Positions 1-8,319 are shown, counted from the stretch's first letter. The stretch: DNA of 64,000 nt from an uncultured Victivallales bacterium (GCA_944391115.1 CALXSJ010000016.1:24695-88694), one strand, 5' to 3'. Numbers and translations are program-made. Notes: a model not told the origin generated them from the sequence alone.

Positions 1-324
1 GAGGATCTCGACCCGCGGATTGCCCGCGCCGCTTACATTCTGGAACATGAACTGGCTTCCCCTCCTTCCAACGAGGAGCTTTGCCGCAGAGTCAATATGT
101 CCCGCAACAATTTCTACCGGCTGTTTCTGAAGGAGACCAAAAAGACTCCTAAATTTTTCCTGCTGGAACTGCGGATGCATCGTGCAGTGGCGCTGCTGGC
201 GAATACGGAAAAATCACTGGACGAGATTGCTCTTGAAACCGGATACAGCAACCGTTATCATTTCTCCAAAGTCTTCCGTGATTACAACGGAATATCCCCC
301 ATCCGTTACCGGAAGGAAAGCTGA
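1..324 (+). CDS. AraC-family transcriptional regulator, C-terminal part (5' end outside window)
   Basis: The frame is open from base 1, so the start lies to the left of the window. The visible 107 residues are a complete AraC/XylS DNA-binding domain with two helix-turn-helix units. The first surrounds NEELCRRVNMSRNNFYRLF. The second surrounds SLDEIALETGYSNRYHFSK and is followed by the typical family ending GISPIRYRK. The missing N-terminal part would normally carry the sensor domain. Family members usually activate carbon-source operons. The target here is unknown, because the next gene downstream points the other way. Family identity is clear from sequence; the role is not. Confidence 0.9.
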   Translation, partial: EDLDPRIARAAYILEHELASPPSNEELCRRVNMSRNNFYRLFLKETKKTPKFFLLELRMHRAVALLANTEKSLDEIALETGYSNRYHFSKVFRDYNGISPIRYRKES

Positions 325-836
325 CCTGCCTTTCCGGAATGCGCAGCACGCCGGCGCGCTCACGGCGGGAATGCGGAGTCAGCGGGTTTTCCCGCGGATT
401 GCATCCTGCCGCAGGCCTGAAATCGGCATGACGCCGGATTGCGGAAGGAGAGGAAAAGGCCGCCTCCGCGCGGACAATGAAAAAAGTCCCGCGCGTCTCC
501 GCGTTATGCGATTTCCTCACGGGAGACAGGGCGTCCGTCATGATTCCCCGGCAGCGGCGCAAGTCCGGCACTCCCCGGAACAGGAAGAGAGGCGCCATCT
601 GTCGTCCGCCGGAATCCGCCCCCGATTTGCTTTTCCCGGTTTTGAATCTGTGATGCCATATTCCGATGAGACTTTCTTTCCGATCTCAAAAAGAATCGAT
701 AACACATCCCCTTCATCCGTCCGGCGGAAACTGGCCGCGCTGAGAAACCTGGTTTTCGCCGAAGGAGTATCGTTTCCGCGCATTCCGCCGAACTTGCGGC
801 ATCGGGAGCCCGTCATGCGGCGGAAATTTTTCCGTG
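325..836. other. Intergenic stretch between convergent genes, nothing recognised
   Basis: This 512-base stretch separates the AraC gene from the convergent MBL-fold gene. It has several open frames on both strands, but none has a ribosome binding site or a recognisable protein family, and they overlap each other heavily. I found no clear terminator hairpin followed by a T tract and no tRNA-like fold. Confidence 0.5.
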
Positions 837-1448
837 TCAGAGTTTTTTGATTTCCCGGCGGAAAGCCGGAAGCGTATCGGTATAAAGATAAGGATTCGTC
901 CGTTTCTGTGCGCCGAGCGATTCGAAGGGTGCATATCCGTAATCATGTCCGGAATACACGATCAGGGAGTCCGGCAGGGGATGCAGAACCTCGCGCATGG
1001 TGTGAAACATGAGATCCGGATCGCAGTAACCGCAGCAGTCGATGAACAGCGTGTCCCCGGTGAAAATCGCGGAATCGTCTCCCAGACGGTAGCAGACGCT
1101 GCTGTCATCGTGCCCGGGTGTAAAAAGACATTCGATCCAGGAGTCGCCGAACGGCAGACGCTGACGGTCGGTCAGTGCAATGTCCGGATGCGCCCGGCAT
1201 GCCGGATGGGCGGCGACCGGTGCGGGAAAAACCTTCCGCACCTCCTCCAGTCCGGAGATATGATCCCTGTGCCCGTGGGTAATGAGAATGTATGCCGGAT
1301 TGACCCGGGCATGGCTTTGGAGCGCGGCGAAGATTTTTGAGAGATCGCCGCAGGGATCCACGACTGCGGTGTCACCGTTTGCGGCATGAATCAGATAGGA
1401 GAAATTGTCATCCAGTCCGCCGACGGCAAGCTGTGTCACCTCGAACAT
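837..1448 (-). CDS. MBL-fold metal-dependent hydrolase (glyoxalase II-like)
   Basis: The 203-residue protein is a single metallo-beta-lactamase domain. It has the signature THGHRDH at residues 57-63, a third His ligand at about 113 (TPGHDDS), the bridging Asp at about 132 (TGDTLF), and a last His at about 168 (YSGHDYG). This is the full two-metal ligand set of hydroxyacylglutathione hydrolases. It is shorter than classical glyoxalase II (about 250 residues) and lacks that enzyme's C-terminal glutathione-binding region, so its substrate may be another thioester or ester. It has no signal peptide and is probably cytoplasmic. An AGGAGGGATGA-type ribosome binding site lies just before the start. 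It follows two small membrane-protein genes on the same strand, with a short gap of 18 bases. Confidence 0.85.
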   Translation of the reverse strand: MFEVTQLAVGGLDDNFSYLIHAANGDTAVVDPCGDLSKIFAALQSHARVNPAYILITHGHRDHISGLEEVRKVFPAPVAAHPACRAHPDIALTDRQRLPFGDSWIECLFTPGHDDSSVCYRLGDDSAIFTGDTLFIDCCGYCDPDLMFHTMREVLHPLPDSLIVYSGHDYGYAPFESLGAQKRTNPYLYTDTLPAFRREIKKL

Positions 1449-1466
1449 TCATCCCTCCTGGCAGAA

Positions 1467-1670
1467 TTAGAATATGATGAAAAAGAGTCCGGTCAGAAGA
1501 AAGAGGGAGGCGATGCCGCAGAAGAGGAGGCGCCGCCGGCGGAAATCTCCTCCCAGTTCCTTTGATCCGGCAATCTTTTTGAAATTTCCGTTGCGCAGAT
1601 ATTCCGTGAGACGCCGCCGTTCGTCTTCGCTCCTGAAATAGTCGATTCTCTCGTGTGGTCTGCGGCGCAT
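1467..1670 (-). CDS. Small membrane protein, single C-terminal transmembrane segment
   Basis: This 67-residue protein has a very basic, Arg-rich N-terminal two thirds (RRRPHERIDYF, DFRRRRLL). It ends with one hydrophobic segment (LFCGIASLFLLTGLFFIIF) that runs to the last residue, like a tail anchor. I do not recognise a family. Its start lies one base after the stop of the upstream gene (1672-2325), which is also a C-terminally anchored membrane protein, so the two are very probably translated together. A shorter start in another frame at 1675 is a shadow. The gene is supported by the tight coupling and the clean membrane segment. Confidence 0.6.
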   Translation of the reverse strand: MRRRPHERIDYFRSEDERRRLTEYLRNGNFKKIAGSKELGGDFRRRRLLFCGIASLFLLTGLFFIIF

Positions 1671-1671
1671 G

Positions 1672-2325
1672 TCAAATTCCCAGACGGAAAGTCAGAATGA
1701 TGACTCCGCCGATCAGAATGCTGCTGATGAACAGGGCAATCAGCAGCGGCAGTCCGACGCCCAATCCGATCCGGAAGAGCTGCGAAAAGGAAACGGAGGC
1801 CATTTCCGCAAAAAGATTGACTTCCGTTTTTGCGGCCGGACTGGGACGGTGGTCGGGAGATTCCAGACGTCCCTGCCGGGAGATCATTTCCAGACGGATC
1901 AGCTCCAGGCTGCGGCAGGCTTCCGCAAGACGGATCTGATAGTCATGAGCGTTGACATCCGGTTCCCTCAGTTTTTCAATTTTTTTCAACGCCTCGGCAA
2001 ACTGCATTTCCGCGGCATAGAATTCATCCGCCGATTTGCGGTAACGGGCGGATGCGGCGGCAACTTCCGCCTCCGCCTCCGTCAGGCGTGCCGTCAGATC
2101 GGATTTGAAACGCAGGAACTCCTCATGGCGCAGGCGGAGGGCATGTTCCGTTTCAGAACTCATCTTCTCCCTTGTTTTGGGCGGAAGCGGCTGCTGCGGT
2201 TCCTCCGGATGTGTTTCCTGGATATTTTCTCCGTCTCCGGGCGCGCCGGACGGTTTGCGCGCGGCCTCCGCGATCTGACCGCTGATCCGATGCAGGTTGT
2301 CTGTTACAAAAACTTCTTTGCTCAT
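1672..2325 (-). CDS. Coiled-coil protein with C-terminal membrane anchor, function unknown
   Basis: The 217-residue protein starts with a Pro/Glu-rich, probably disordered region (residues 20-55). It continues as a long charged helix with Ala/Glu/Leu heptad spacing (about 60-150, for example AEAEVAAASARYRKSADEF), which is likely a coiled coil. It ends with a hydrophobic segment at about 185-212 (GLGVGLPLLIALFISSILIG). No signal peptide is visible, so the bulk is cytoplasmic. I recognise no family. It is the first gene of a tight pair with the 67-residue membrane protein, and the MBL hydrolase follows. A role as a membrane-tethered scaffold is possible but is only an inference. Confidence 0.65.
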   Translation of the reverse strand: MSKEVFVTDNLHRISGQIAEAARKPSGAPGDGENIQETHPEEPQQPLPPKTREKMSSETEHALRLRHEEFLRFKSDLTARLTEAEAEVAAASARYRKSADEFYAAEMQFAEALKKIEKLREPDVNAHDYQIRLAEACRSLELIRLEMISRQGRLESPDHRPSPAAKTEVNLFAEMASVSFSQLFRIGLGVGLPLLIALFISSILIGGVIILTFRLGI

Positions 2326-2532
2326 TCCGAAGTCATCCCGTTTTCCTTGATCCCCAATATAACATTCTCCCCGGGAAACTCAAGAAAAAAAAGGAAAACC
2401 CTTTCAAAAAAGTTTGCGATATCCGGAAGAGATGGTACATTGCCGGATGAAAAAATCAGGATGCGGAGTGAATTCCTCCTGCCGTTCTCTTTCCTGAAGC
2501 ATGGTATTTTTCCTGATTTTTTTGCGCGCTTC

Positions 2533-2571
2533 TTGATTTTAACACTTTTTTGTGTATACTAAAATATACAC
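2533..2571 (+). promoter_or_regulatory. Sigma-70-like promoter with overlapping perfect inverted repeat (operator)
   Basis: A TTGATT -35 box (2533-2538) and a TATACT -10 box (2555-2560) are 16 bases apart. A perfect inverted repeat, GTGTATA-CTAAAA-TATACAC (2552-2571), covers the -10 box and the start of transcription. It lies directly upstream of a GntR-type regulator gene, which fits autorepression. Confidence 0.6.
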
Positions 2572-2584
2572 TTGTGGGGAGCTT

Positions 2585-3676
2585 ATGTCAGCGAGGAGTG
2601 GAAAAGTTGTCCGGCAGGCGGAAATCATGCGGTACGTATACAGCTGTCTGATGCACAATCCGTCCGATGAACCGCAGCCCCTCGGCGAACTGGAACTTGC
2701 GAAGAAGTTTCGGACAAACCGTTTGACGATCCGCCGCGCGCTTTCCGCTTTTGAAAACGACGGCAGGCTGATCCGGATTCCCGGACGGCGCGGTCTCTTC
2801 ATGAATCCGGCGGCGGCAAGAGCAATCGGCGACTATTATTTCCTCGGGATTATGACGCAGGAACGTGCGAATCGTTATCTGGACAGCGGGACGCAGCTTC
2901 TCATCAGCGGTTTCGCCGGCAAACTGCGGAATTTGTCCGCCGACTATCATTATCTGGAAATCGCGTCGTCGGAACCGCAGGATGCCGTGGAGGAAATTCT
3001 GAACTGCGGACTGGACGGACTGCTCTGGTGTTCTCCGCCGTCCCGCGACATTCCGGTCATCGAAGAACTTTCACGCCGGAACTTTCCTTTCGTCGTCGTC
3101 GCGCCTCCGCACAAATCCAGTTATCCGCTCCCCGCAAAGAACTGCATTCAGCCTGATTTTACCCAGATCGGCATCCTTCGGGCGCAATGCGTGAGGGATG
3201 CAGGATGTGGCAGAATCGCGTATTTCGGAACGGAAAGCCCCACCTTTCAGGCCTTTCTTGATTTTTTCCCGTGTTCCGAACGGGAGTATATCATGAATCA
3301 TCGCTGCACCAGACTGGAAAGCGGAATTGCCGGAATCCGCATGATTCTTGCCGACGGAGCGGATTGCCTGGTTGCCGACGGAAGAATTTTCTTTTTCCTG
3401 CCGGAACTGCACCGCTCCCTGCCGGAATTGCGGAATGTGACCCTCGTTCTGGATCCGGTACCCCATGCGTTTCAGGTGCAGCGGAAATATCCGGATTTGA
3501 AGATCCGCATTCCCTCCTACGACTGGTCCGCTGTTCAGTGGAAACTGGGGGAGCGCGCAGCCATTCATTTGCTGAAATCGATGCGCGGGGGAGGGGGATT
3601 CCATTCGGAAATCATGCCCGTCCGCCATCCGGTGCGGCATAACGGTATTTTTAACAAAGGAGCAGATTCAGAATGA
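2585..3676 (+). CDS. GntR-type transcriptional regulator with sugar-binding-like effector domain
   Basis: I choose ATG 2585 (363 residues) because GGGGAGC stands just before it. An in-frame ATG at 2552 lies inside the promoter/operator. Residues 10-75 are a GntR winged helix (LGELELAKKFRTNRLTIRRA, then IRIPGRRGLF). The rest resembles a periplasmic-binding-protein/LacI-type effector domain (YYFLGIMTQ, ILNCGLDGLLWCSP, RDAGCGRIAYFG). Such regulators respond to a sugar or sugar derivative. The stop overlaps the next start by four bases (ATGA), and the operon continues with an oxidoreductase and a cupin, which are probably its targets. The perfect palindrome over its promoter suggests autoregulation. 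The ligand is unknown. Confidence 0.85.
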   Translation: MSARSGKVVRQAEIMRYVYSCLMHNPSDEPQPLGELELAKKFRTNRLTIRRALSAFENDGRLIRIPGRRGLFMNPAAARAIGDYYFLGIMTQERANRYLDSGTQLLISGFAGKLRNLSADYHYLEIASSEPQDAVEEILNCGLDGLLWCSPPSRDIPVIEELSRRNFPFVVVAPPHKSSYPLPAKNCIQPDFTQIGILRAQCVRDAGCGRIAYFGTESPTFQAFLDFFPCSEREYIMNHRCTRLESGIAGIRMILADGADCLVADGRIFFFLPELHRSLPELRNVTLVLDPVPHAFQVQRKYPDLKIRIPSYDWSAVQWKLGERAAIHLLKSMRGGGGFHSEIMPVRHPVRHNGIFNKGADSE

Positions 3677-4779
3677 TCAGACTCGGACTCTATGGAACGG
3701 GGAACCGGACGAAGGCTCTGCTGGATTCCCTGTGCAACGACGATTTCTACAAGGTGCATGGAGCTTATGATCTCAACCGGGACTCCGCGGAAGCTCTCAC
3801 GTCGAAATACGGAGGAACCGTCTGCCGGACTCCGGAAGAGCTTGTTTCACTGGAAGGCGTCGATGCGTTTCTCATCAGCCTTTCGCCGTTCGCCCATGCG
3901 GAGGCCCTCAGGAAAACCATCCCCGCGGGCAAGCCTGTGTTTGTCGAAAAACCGGTTTCCTTCTCCGCGTCGGAAGTGGCGGAACTCGCCGCGCTCGCGG
4001 AGCAGCACCGCGTTCCGGTTCAGGTGGGATTCATGCGGAGGTATCTGCCGGAATCAATCGCCGCGCTCGCCTATCTGAGGGAGAACGATCCGGGAAGACT
4101 TTTCTGCGTGGACTGCAACTGGTTCCATCATGGCGACACGGAGATGAATTTCTGTTTATTCCAGCAGCCGGGAAATTTCCGGCTTCAGGTTTCGCAGATC
4201 CCGTTTCACTGCTGCCACATGCTGGATCTCCTTCTGCTGATGGGCGGACCGGTGCGGCGTGTCTCCTCGCAGCGGATCAAAGTGACGGAGCGTCCCTATC
4301 CGAGTCCGGACGATCTGATTGCGAACCTTGAATTTGCAAACGGGGCAAACGGGCGTTTCCACTATTCGAGCATGGTGTATTATACGGAGATGTCCTATCG
4401 TTTCCATGCGGAGAACTACAGTTTTAAAATGAATGCGGGCATGAATCAGCTGGAGTTCTTCCGCCGTCCCAGATTCCGGACCTCGCAGATCGGAAGCGCG
4501 CCTTCCGAGCGCAGGGACTTCCACAGTTTCAACGAATCGTATGAAAGTTTCTGCCGTCCGCAGATCGTCAATTTTTCCCAGTCTCTGAATGCGGCGAATG
4601 AAAATATCATGTATGATTTTGTGCGCATGGTCCGCGACGGAGTGCCTCCTGCGGCGGATCTGCGGACCGCCGTCCGGGTGCAGGGGCTTGCCGAAGCGAT
4701 CGAGGAAAGCGGACGCCTCGGCCGTCCCGTGGAGCTTGCCACGGACGGACAACCACTCAAAGAGAAAGGCCAGTCATGA
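3673..4779 (+). CDS. Gfo/Idh/MocA-family NAD(P)-dependent oxidoreductase
   Basis: The 368-residue protein has an N-terminal Rossmann fold with the dinucleotide motif GLYGTGNRT (residues 5-13). The family's EKPVS motif with the conserved Lys is at about 92-96. In the C-terminal domain a HCCHMLDLL segment (about residue 180) matches the H-x-x-x-D region used in catalysis. These enzymes oxidise or reduce sugars, inositols and their derivatives; the exact substrate cannot be read here. The gene overlaps both neighbours by ATGA, which gives strict translational coupling with the GntR regulator before it and the cupin after it. No signal peptide is present, so it acts in the cytoplasm on imported sugar. 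Confidence 0.88.
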   Translation: MIRLGLYGTGNRTKALLDSLCNDDFYKVHGAYDLNRDSAEALTSKYGGTVCRTPEELVSLEGVDAFLISLSPFAHAEALRKTIPAGKPVFVEKPVSFSASEVAELAALAEQHRVPVQVGFMRRYLPESIAALAYLRENDPGRLFCVDCNWFHHGDTEMNFCLFQQPGNFRLQVSQIPFHCCHMLDLLLLMGGPVRRVSSQRIKVTERPYPSPDDLIANLEFANGANGRFHYSSMVYYTEMSYRFHAENYSFKMNAGMNQLEFFRRPRFRTSQIGSAPSERRDFHSFNESYESFCRPQIVNFSQSLNAANENIMYDFVRMVRDGVPPAADLRTAVRVQGLAEAIEESGRLGRPVELATDGQPLKEKGQS

Positions 4780-5123
4780 TGGAAAAGAGATTCCGGAAAC
4801 TGAAAATGTCCGAGATTCCTCCGCTTCCGTGCCCCTGCGGGATGACCCGCCGCGCTTTTGCCGAAGAGTCCGGCGCGCGCATTTCCTTTCATGTCGTTGA
4901 AATCAAAAAGGACGCGCAGCTGCATTATCACAAAAACCATCTGGAGATTTATTATATTCTCGAGGGGAGGGGCGCTCTGGAAGTGGATGGGGAAACCGTG
5001 CCAGTGGAACCCGGCGTATCGGTTCTGATCCGGGAATACTGCCGCCATCGCGCGGTCGGCGAGCTGAAGGTCGTGAATGTCTCTCTTCCCGCGTTTGATC
5101 CGGCGGACGAGTGGTTTGACTGA
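4776..5123 (+). CDS. Small single-domain cupin protein
   Basis: The 115-residue protein is one cupin barrel. Motif 1 appears as QLHYHKNHLEIYYILEGRG (from about residue 49), with candidate metal ligands His50, His52 and Glu57. Motif 2 appears as PGVSVLIREYCRHRAV, with His near residue 92. Small cupins of this kind act as sugar isomerases, epimerases or dioxygenases, or as binding proteins. Its place as last gene of the GntR/Gfo operon, overlapping the oxidoreductase by four bases, suggests a sugar-related reaction on the same substrate. The specific reaction is not predictable. Confidence 0.8.
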   Translation: MMEKRFRKLKMSEIPPLPCPCGMTRRAFAEESGARISFHVVEIKKDAQLHYHKNHLEIYYILEGRGALEVDGETVPVEPGVSVLIREYCRHRAVGELKVVNVSLPAFDPADEWFD

Positions 5124-5142
5124 CGCTCAGCCTTATTCTCTG

Positions 5143-5162
5143 CCCCGCCGGACACGGCGGGG
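5143..5162 (+). terminator. Possible terminator hairpin after the cupin operon
   Basis: An 8-bp perfect stem (CCCCGCCG / CGGCGGGG) with a GACA loop lies 20 bases after the cupin stop. A second GC-rich segment follows, but there is no proper T tract, so termination is plausible rather than clear. The remaining sequence up to 5476 holds nothing I recognise. Confidence 0.4.
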
Positions 5163-5476
5163 TTCCGCCGCCGGCTTTTGAGATGGGGAATTGATCCTTC
5201 CGCGCCGGAATGACGTTTGACGGAAAGACGGAAGCGGAAACGCTCAAACGGGGTTCCTCGTCTGATTCCCCCTCTGTACCGCACGGCGCGGAATGGAATT
5301 TTTCCTCCATTGAAATCCGACTGATCCAGTGAAAAGTCGCCGACTGCCGCGGTCTGAATCGGAGCCGCTGGATCGTTCCGTTTCCGCACGGCGCGTTCGG
5401 CGTCTCCGTTCCCGTCCTTCCGTTCCTGACACCGTATGTTTGAAATCGGGAAAGGAACTCCCGGGCGCATGCCGGG

Positions 5477-5529
5477 GGGCGCCCACCCTGATTTTTAAAT
5501 GTGAAAAATAGGGCGCTCACCTTATTTTT
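5477..5529 (+). repeat. Pair of 19-20 base direct repeats upstream of the GntR-SBP operon
   Basis: GGGCGCCCACCCTGATTTTT (5477-5496) recurs as GGGCGCTCACCTTATTTTT (5511-5529), starting 34 bases later. The pair sits 25-75 bases upstream of the proposed -35 box at 5554, a usual position for activator binding. The copies differ at only a few positions. A function as a binding site is an inference. Confidence 0.45.
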
Positions 5530-5553
5530 CCATCAAATCCGGCGCTCCATTTC

Positions 5554-5586
5554 TTGCAATTGCCTCTCCATACATTTAATTATGGA
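5554..5586 (+). promoter_or_regulatory. Promoter with inverted repeat for the GntR-SBP operon
   Basis: TTGCAA (5554-5559) and TAATTA (5577-5582) are spaced by 17 bases. An inverted repeat with perfect 6-bp arms, TCCATA-N8-TATGGA (5567-5586), covers the -10 box. This resembles the operators at other regulator genes in this window. Confidence 0.45.
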
Positions 5587-5618
5587 ATCAGAGACCCCGG
5601 ATGCACAGGAGAACAGGC

Positions 5619-6896
5619 ATGGGAAGCAAAGCGGAACGCATCGCGCAGGAGCTGCAGAAAAGGATGAGCGGAATGAGTGGCGGGGAAAGACTGCCCTCGG
5701 AATCTCAGCTTGTCCAGGAGTTCGGAATCGCGAAAATGACGGCCGCCCATGTTCTGAATCTTCTGAAACAGCGGCATCTTGCGGAAAGAATCCCCGGCCG
5801 CGGAACTTTCGTGGCGGAACGTCGGCGCCGGACCATAAATGTCATTGGCGGCTGCGCCCCGTTCTTTGATGTGCTGAGCAGTCTCGTCATGAAAAAATTT
5901 CCGGAACTGTCGCTGCGGCGTTCCTCCGATCCCGATGCGGAACTGATCAATGCGGTCACGAATATGCCTTTCTCATATGGAAGCATGTTTGCACCATTTC
6001 CGGACGAGATGGTTGCCAGACTGAAATCGGAAAGGCGTTTTTTCCCTTTTGCCCTGGACATGCATGAGCAGGACGGATTCATTTACGGCATACCCGCCTT
6101 TTTTTCTCCGGTGGCGGTCGCCTGGAACAAGCATCTCATGTATGAAATTGAACCGCATTTCGATCCGCGGATGCTGACGCAGGAGTCTTTCCCCGTTCTC
6201 TGCCGCAAGGCATGTGACCGGGGATGGTACGGATTCGGCAATCTTTTTGCCCGGCTTATCATCACCTCTTCAATGCTGTCCGCAGCCATGGTGCGCAATG
6301 ATGACAGCGTGATTCACCGGGCGCTTGATCTTGTGCTTCCCTGGTTTCAGTATAAGGATCCCGGGGATGATTTTTCCGGCGGCCGGACTCTCTTTGAATT
6401 TGTGCCTCGTCCCCGTCTTCAGTATTACATGCGGCAGGGGCTTGATTTCGAGCTGGCTCCGTTTCCTTCTTTTTTCAACCAGAAAATCCTGCCTGTCATT
6501 TCGGAATCTCTTTGCGTCAGCCGCCAGGCCCGGAACAAGGAGCTGCTTTTTCAGATCTGCGAATATACGCTTTCTCCGGAATTTCAGCAGGCGATGTGCA
6601 ATCGCTATCAGGGGCTCTCCGCAGACAGAACAATCACGGTGTCACTGATGGAGGTCCGTTCTTACCGGGATGATTTTTATTTTGCAGGTTTCAACCGGAT
6701 CAGACTGATGAAAGATTTTTTCCCCGCCGCATTTTACCGGGAATTTCATCTTCTGTGCGATTCCTTTCTGCGAAATCAGATATCCGGGAAGGAATTCAAG
6801 CGGGAACTGGACGGATGCTGTAAGATCATTATGCGAAGGGCTGAGTGGTTTCGGAAACTGCGCAGCAATATGCATCATCAGCTTCAGGAACAATAA
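5619..6896 (+). CDS. GntR DNA-binding domain fused to an ABC-type solute-binding-protein domain
   Basis: ATG 5619 is preferred because AGGAGA lies 6 bases before it; an in-frame ATG at 5601 has no such site. The protein has 425 residues. Residues 1-70 are a GntR winged helix (ERLPSESQLVQEFGIAKMTA, IPGRGTFVAERR). Residues 75-420 resemble an extracellular solute-binding protein of family 1, but with no signal peptide. The GFIYGIPAFFSPVAVAWNK stretch is the usual ligand-cleft motif, and LLFQICEYTLSPEFQQAM matches the C-terminal region. It would therefore be a cytoplasmic sensor that binds a sugar with a transporter-derived domain. It heads an operon of a secreted protein, a pseudopilin, an M19 dipeptidase and a beta-helix protein. 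An inverted repeat overlaps its promoter. Confidence 0.8.
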   Translation: MGSKAERIAQELQKRMSGMSGGERLPSESQLVQEFGIAKMTAAHVLNLLKQRHLAERIPGRGTFVAERRRRTINVIGGCAPFFDVLSSLVMKKFPELSLRRSSDPDAELINAVTNMPFSYGSMFAPFPDEMVARLKSERRFFPFALDMHEQDGFIYGIPAFFSPVAVAWNKHLMYEIEPHFDPRMLTQESFPVLCRKACDRGWYGFGNLFARLIITSSMLSAAMVRNDDSVIHRALDLVLPWFQYKDPGDDFSGGRTLFEFVPRPRLQYYMRQGLDFELAPFPSFFNQKILPVISESLCVSRQARNKELLFQICEYTLSPEFQQAMCNRYQGLSADRTITVSLMEVRSYRDDFYFAGFNRIRLMKDFFPAAFYREFHLLCDSFLRNQISGKEFKRELDGCCKIIMRRAEWFRKLRSNMHHQLQEQ

Positions 6897-6948
6897 TGAA
6901 ATCTCAATAAGACAGGAAAGAATCACCTTAAAAAAGGAGTCTGCACAA

Positions 6949-7482
6949 ATGAAAAAAGAGATTCTGGTTCTTTCGGCTCTCGTTACGCTTTCCGCACTGG
7001 CAGAGCCGGTTGATCTGCAGATGCCTTTCAAGCCGGGGGGTGAAACTCCTCTTGCGGCCTGGGAAGGCAGAAGCTTCGAACTTGTTACGGAAAAAGACGG
7101 AACGGCCGTGAAACTGCCGAAGGGACAGGGACTCCGCTTCAAGAATCCGATTCCCGGGAAAGCCGGCGACAAAGTCGCTTATGAAATTACCATGAAGAAA
7201 ACGGCCGGCAATCTTTCCGTTCGTCTGGCGCAGTGGAGCAAAGAAGGTCATATCGGGGAGGTTGTCGGTTTCCCGGGCGGAGTCTGGAATCCGGAACGTT
7301 CGAAGGCCATCTCCGGCTATACCACGTTCAAGGGGGAGATTGTGCTCAGGGATGCCGACAAGCCGGACAAGAAAGGAATCATGCGCAAAGTCAACCGTTT
7401 TTATCTTACCGTCTATGCGCATCGTGATTCGGAAAATGTCATGGTGAAAGACGTCAAACTGAATCTTATGCCCGGACAATGA
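6949..7482 (+). CDS. Secreted protein, possibly a carbohydrate-binding beta-sandwich
   Basis: The 177-residue protein begins with a Sec signal peptide (MKKEILVLSALVTLSALA, cleavage before EPVDL). The mature part is beta-rich, with an alternating polar pattern and segments such as GDKVAYEITMKKTAGNLSV and FYLTVYAHRDSENVMVKDV. These are typical of jelly-roll carbohydrate-binding modules, although no named family is evident to me. AAAGGAGT precedes the start. It lies 52 bases after the GntR-SBP regulator and 61 bases before a pseudopilin gene, in the same direction. A role in glycan binding at the cell surface is an inference from this setting. Confidence 0.6.
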   Translation: MKKEILVLSALVTLSALAEPVDLQMPFKPGGETPLAAWEGRSFELVTEKDGTAVKLPKGQGLRFKNPIPGKAGDKVAYEITMKKTAGNLSVRLAQWSKEGHIGEVVGFPGGVWNPERSKAISGYTTFKGEIVLRDADKPDKKGIMRKVNRFYLTVYAHRDSENVMVKDVKLNLMPGQ

Positions 7483-7543
7483 TGGTTCTTTCCGTCATTG
7501 CCGCAGCAGAAAATCCGGTTTTCTGCCGGGAAAGGATGGCTTC

Positions 7544-8302
7544 ATGAAGAGAAAATTCACCCTGATCGAACTGCTTGTCATAATTGCGATCATCGCGATA
7601 CTGGCGGGAATGCTTCTGCCGGCTCTGCAGAAGGCGAAGGAACAGGCATACAAAATCAAATGCATTGCGAGTCTTTCGCAGATCGGCAAAGCCTGCAGTT
7701 TCTATTCCGATGACAACAAGGACTATCCCGTATTGCTCCGGAACGGGGACAAGGCGTCCACCTCCACGCAGTTCTGGTACAAGGCAAGTGAAAGTGAAGG
7801 CATGCTTGCCCCGTATCTCCGTCTGTATTCTTCCGCCCCGCTGGGCGGATTTTACAAGTCCGCCGCTACGACCAGCCATTCCCAGTTTGCCTGCCCGTCA
7901 CGCGACTTTTCCGGACAGAGCGGATATGTTTACGCACTGGGACTCCATGGGCAGCTGAATGTTGCAGGCATGCAGAGCGGCGAAGCCGGAAAAGTCGGAA
8001 GTGTCCTCCGTCCTTCCCGCAGCTGTTATATCGCGGAATCTCCATTCGGGAATACCAGCATTTCCTACTCGAAAGCGGACTGGCCTGCTTTCCCGCACGG
8101 CAATCCGGCCTGCGGAACCGGCGATGGCGCGGGCACCGACACCCCGCTGCTGAACGGCCCCGGCAGCTGCAATGTTCTGTTTTTCGATCTGCATGTCGAA
8201 TCCATTGCCCGCAACCGGATGCCGAGTTATCAGCGGAATCCCGGCGATTACAAAACAACCTTCTGGAAACCCTGGGACCGCAATGCGGACGACAACTGGT
8301 AA
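7544..8302 (+). CDS. Orphan pseudopilin with type IV prepilin leader (H-X9-DG-like)
   Basis: The 252-residue protein starts with a short basic leader, MKRK, then [20 protein letters not shown]. This is the type IV prepilin cleavage/methylation signal, with Phe at +1 and Glu at +5. The globular domain has several aromatic/Asp-rich segments. It ends with the H-X9-DG-type motif GPGSCNVLFFDLHVES, here with DLH instead of DGH. Such proteins are pseudopilins processed by prepilin peptidase and inserted in the inner membrane. No secretion machinery is encoded in this window. It sits between a secreted protein and an M19 dipeptidase in the GntR-SBP operon. Confidence 0.85.
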   Translation: MKRKFTLIELLVIIAIIAILAGMLLPALQKAKEQAYKIKCIASLSQIGKACSFYSDDNKDYPVLLRNGDKASTSTQFWYKASESEGMLAPYLRLYSSAPLGGFYKSAATTSHSQFACPSRDFSGQSGYVYALGLHGQLNVAGMQSGEAGKVGSVLRPSRSCYIAESPFGNTSISYSKADWPAFPHGNPACGTGDGAGTDTPLLNGPGSCNVLFFDLHVESIARNRMPSYQRNPGDYKTTFWKPWDRNADDNW

Positions 8303-8319
8303 AAGAAAGGATCGGAAAC

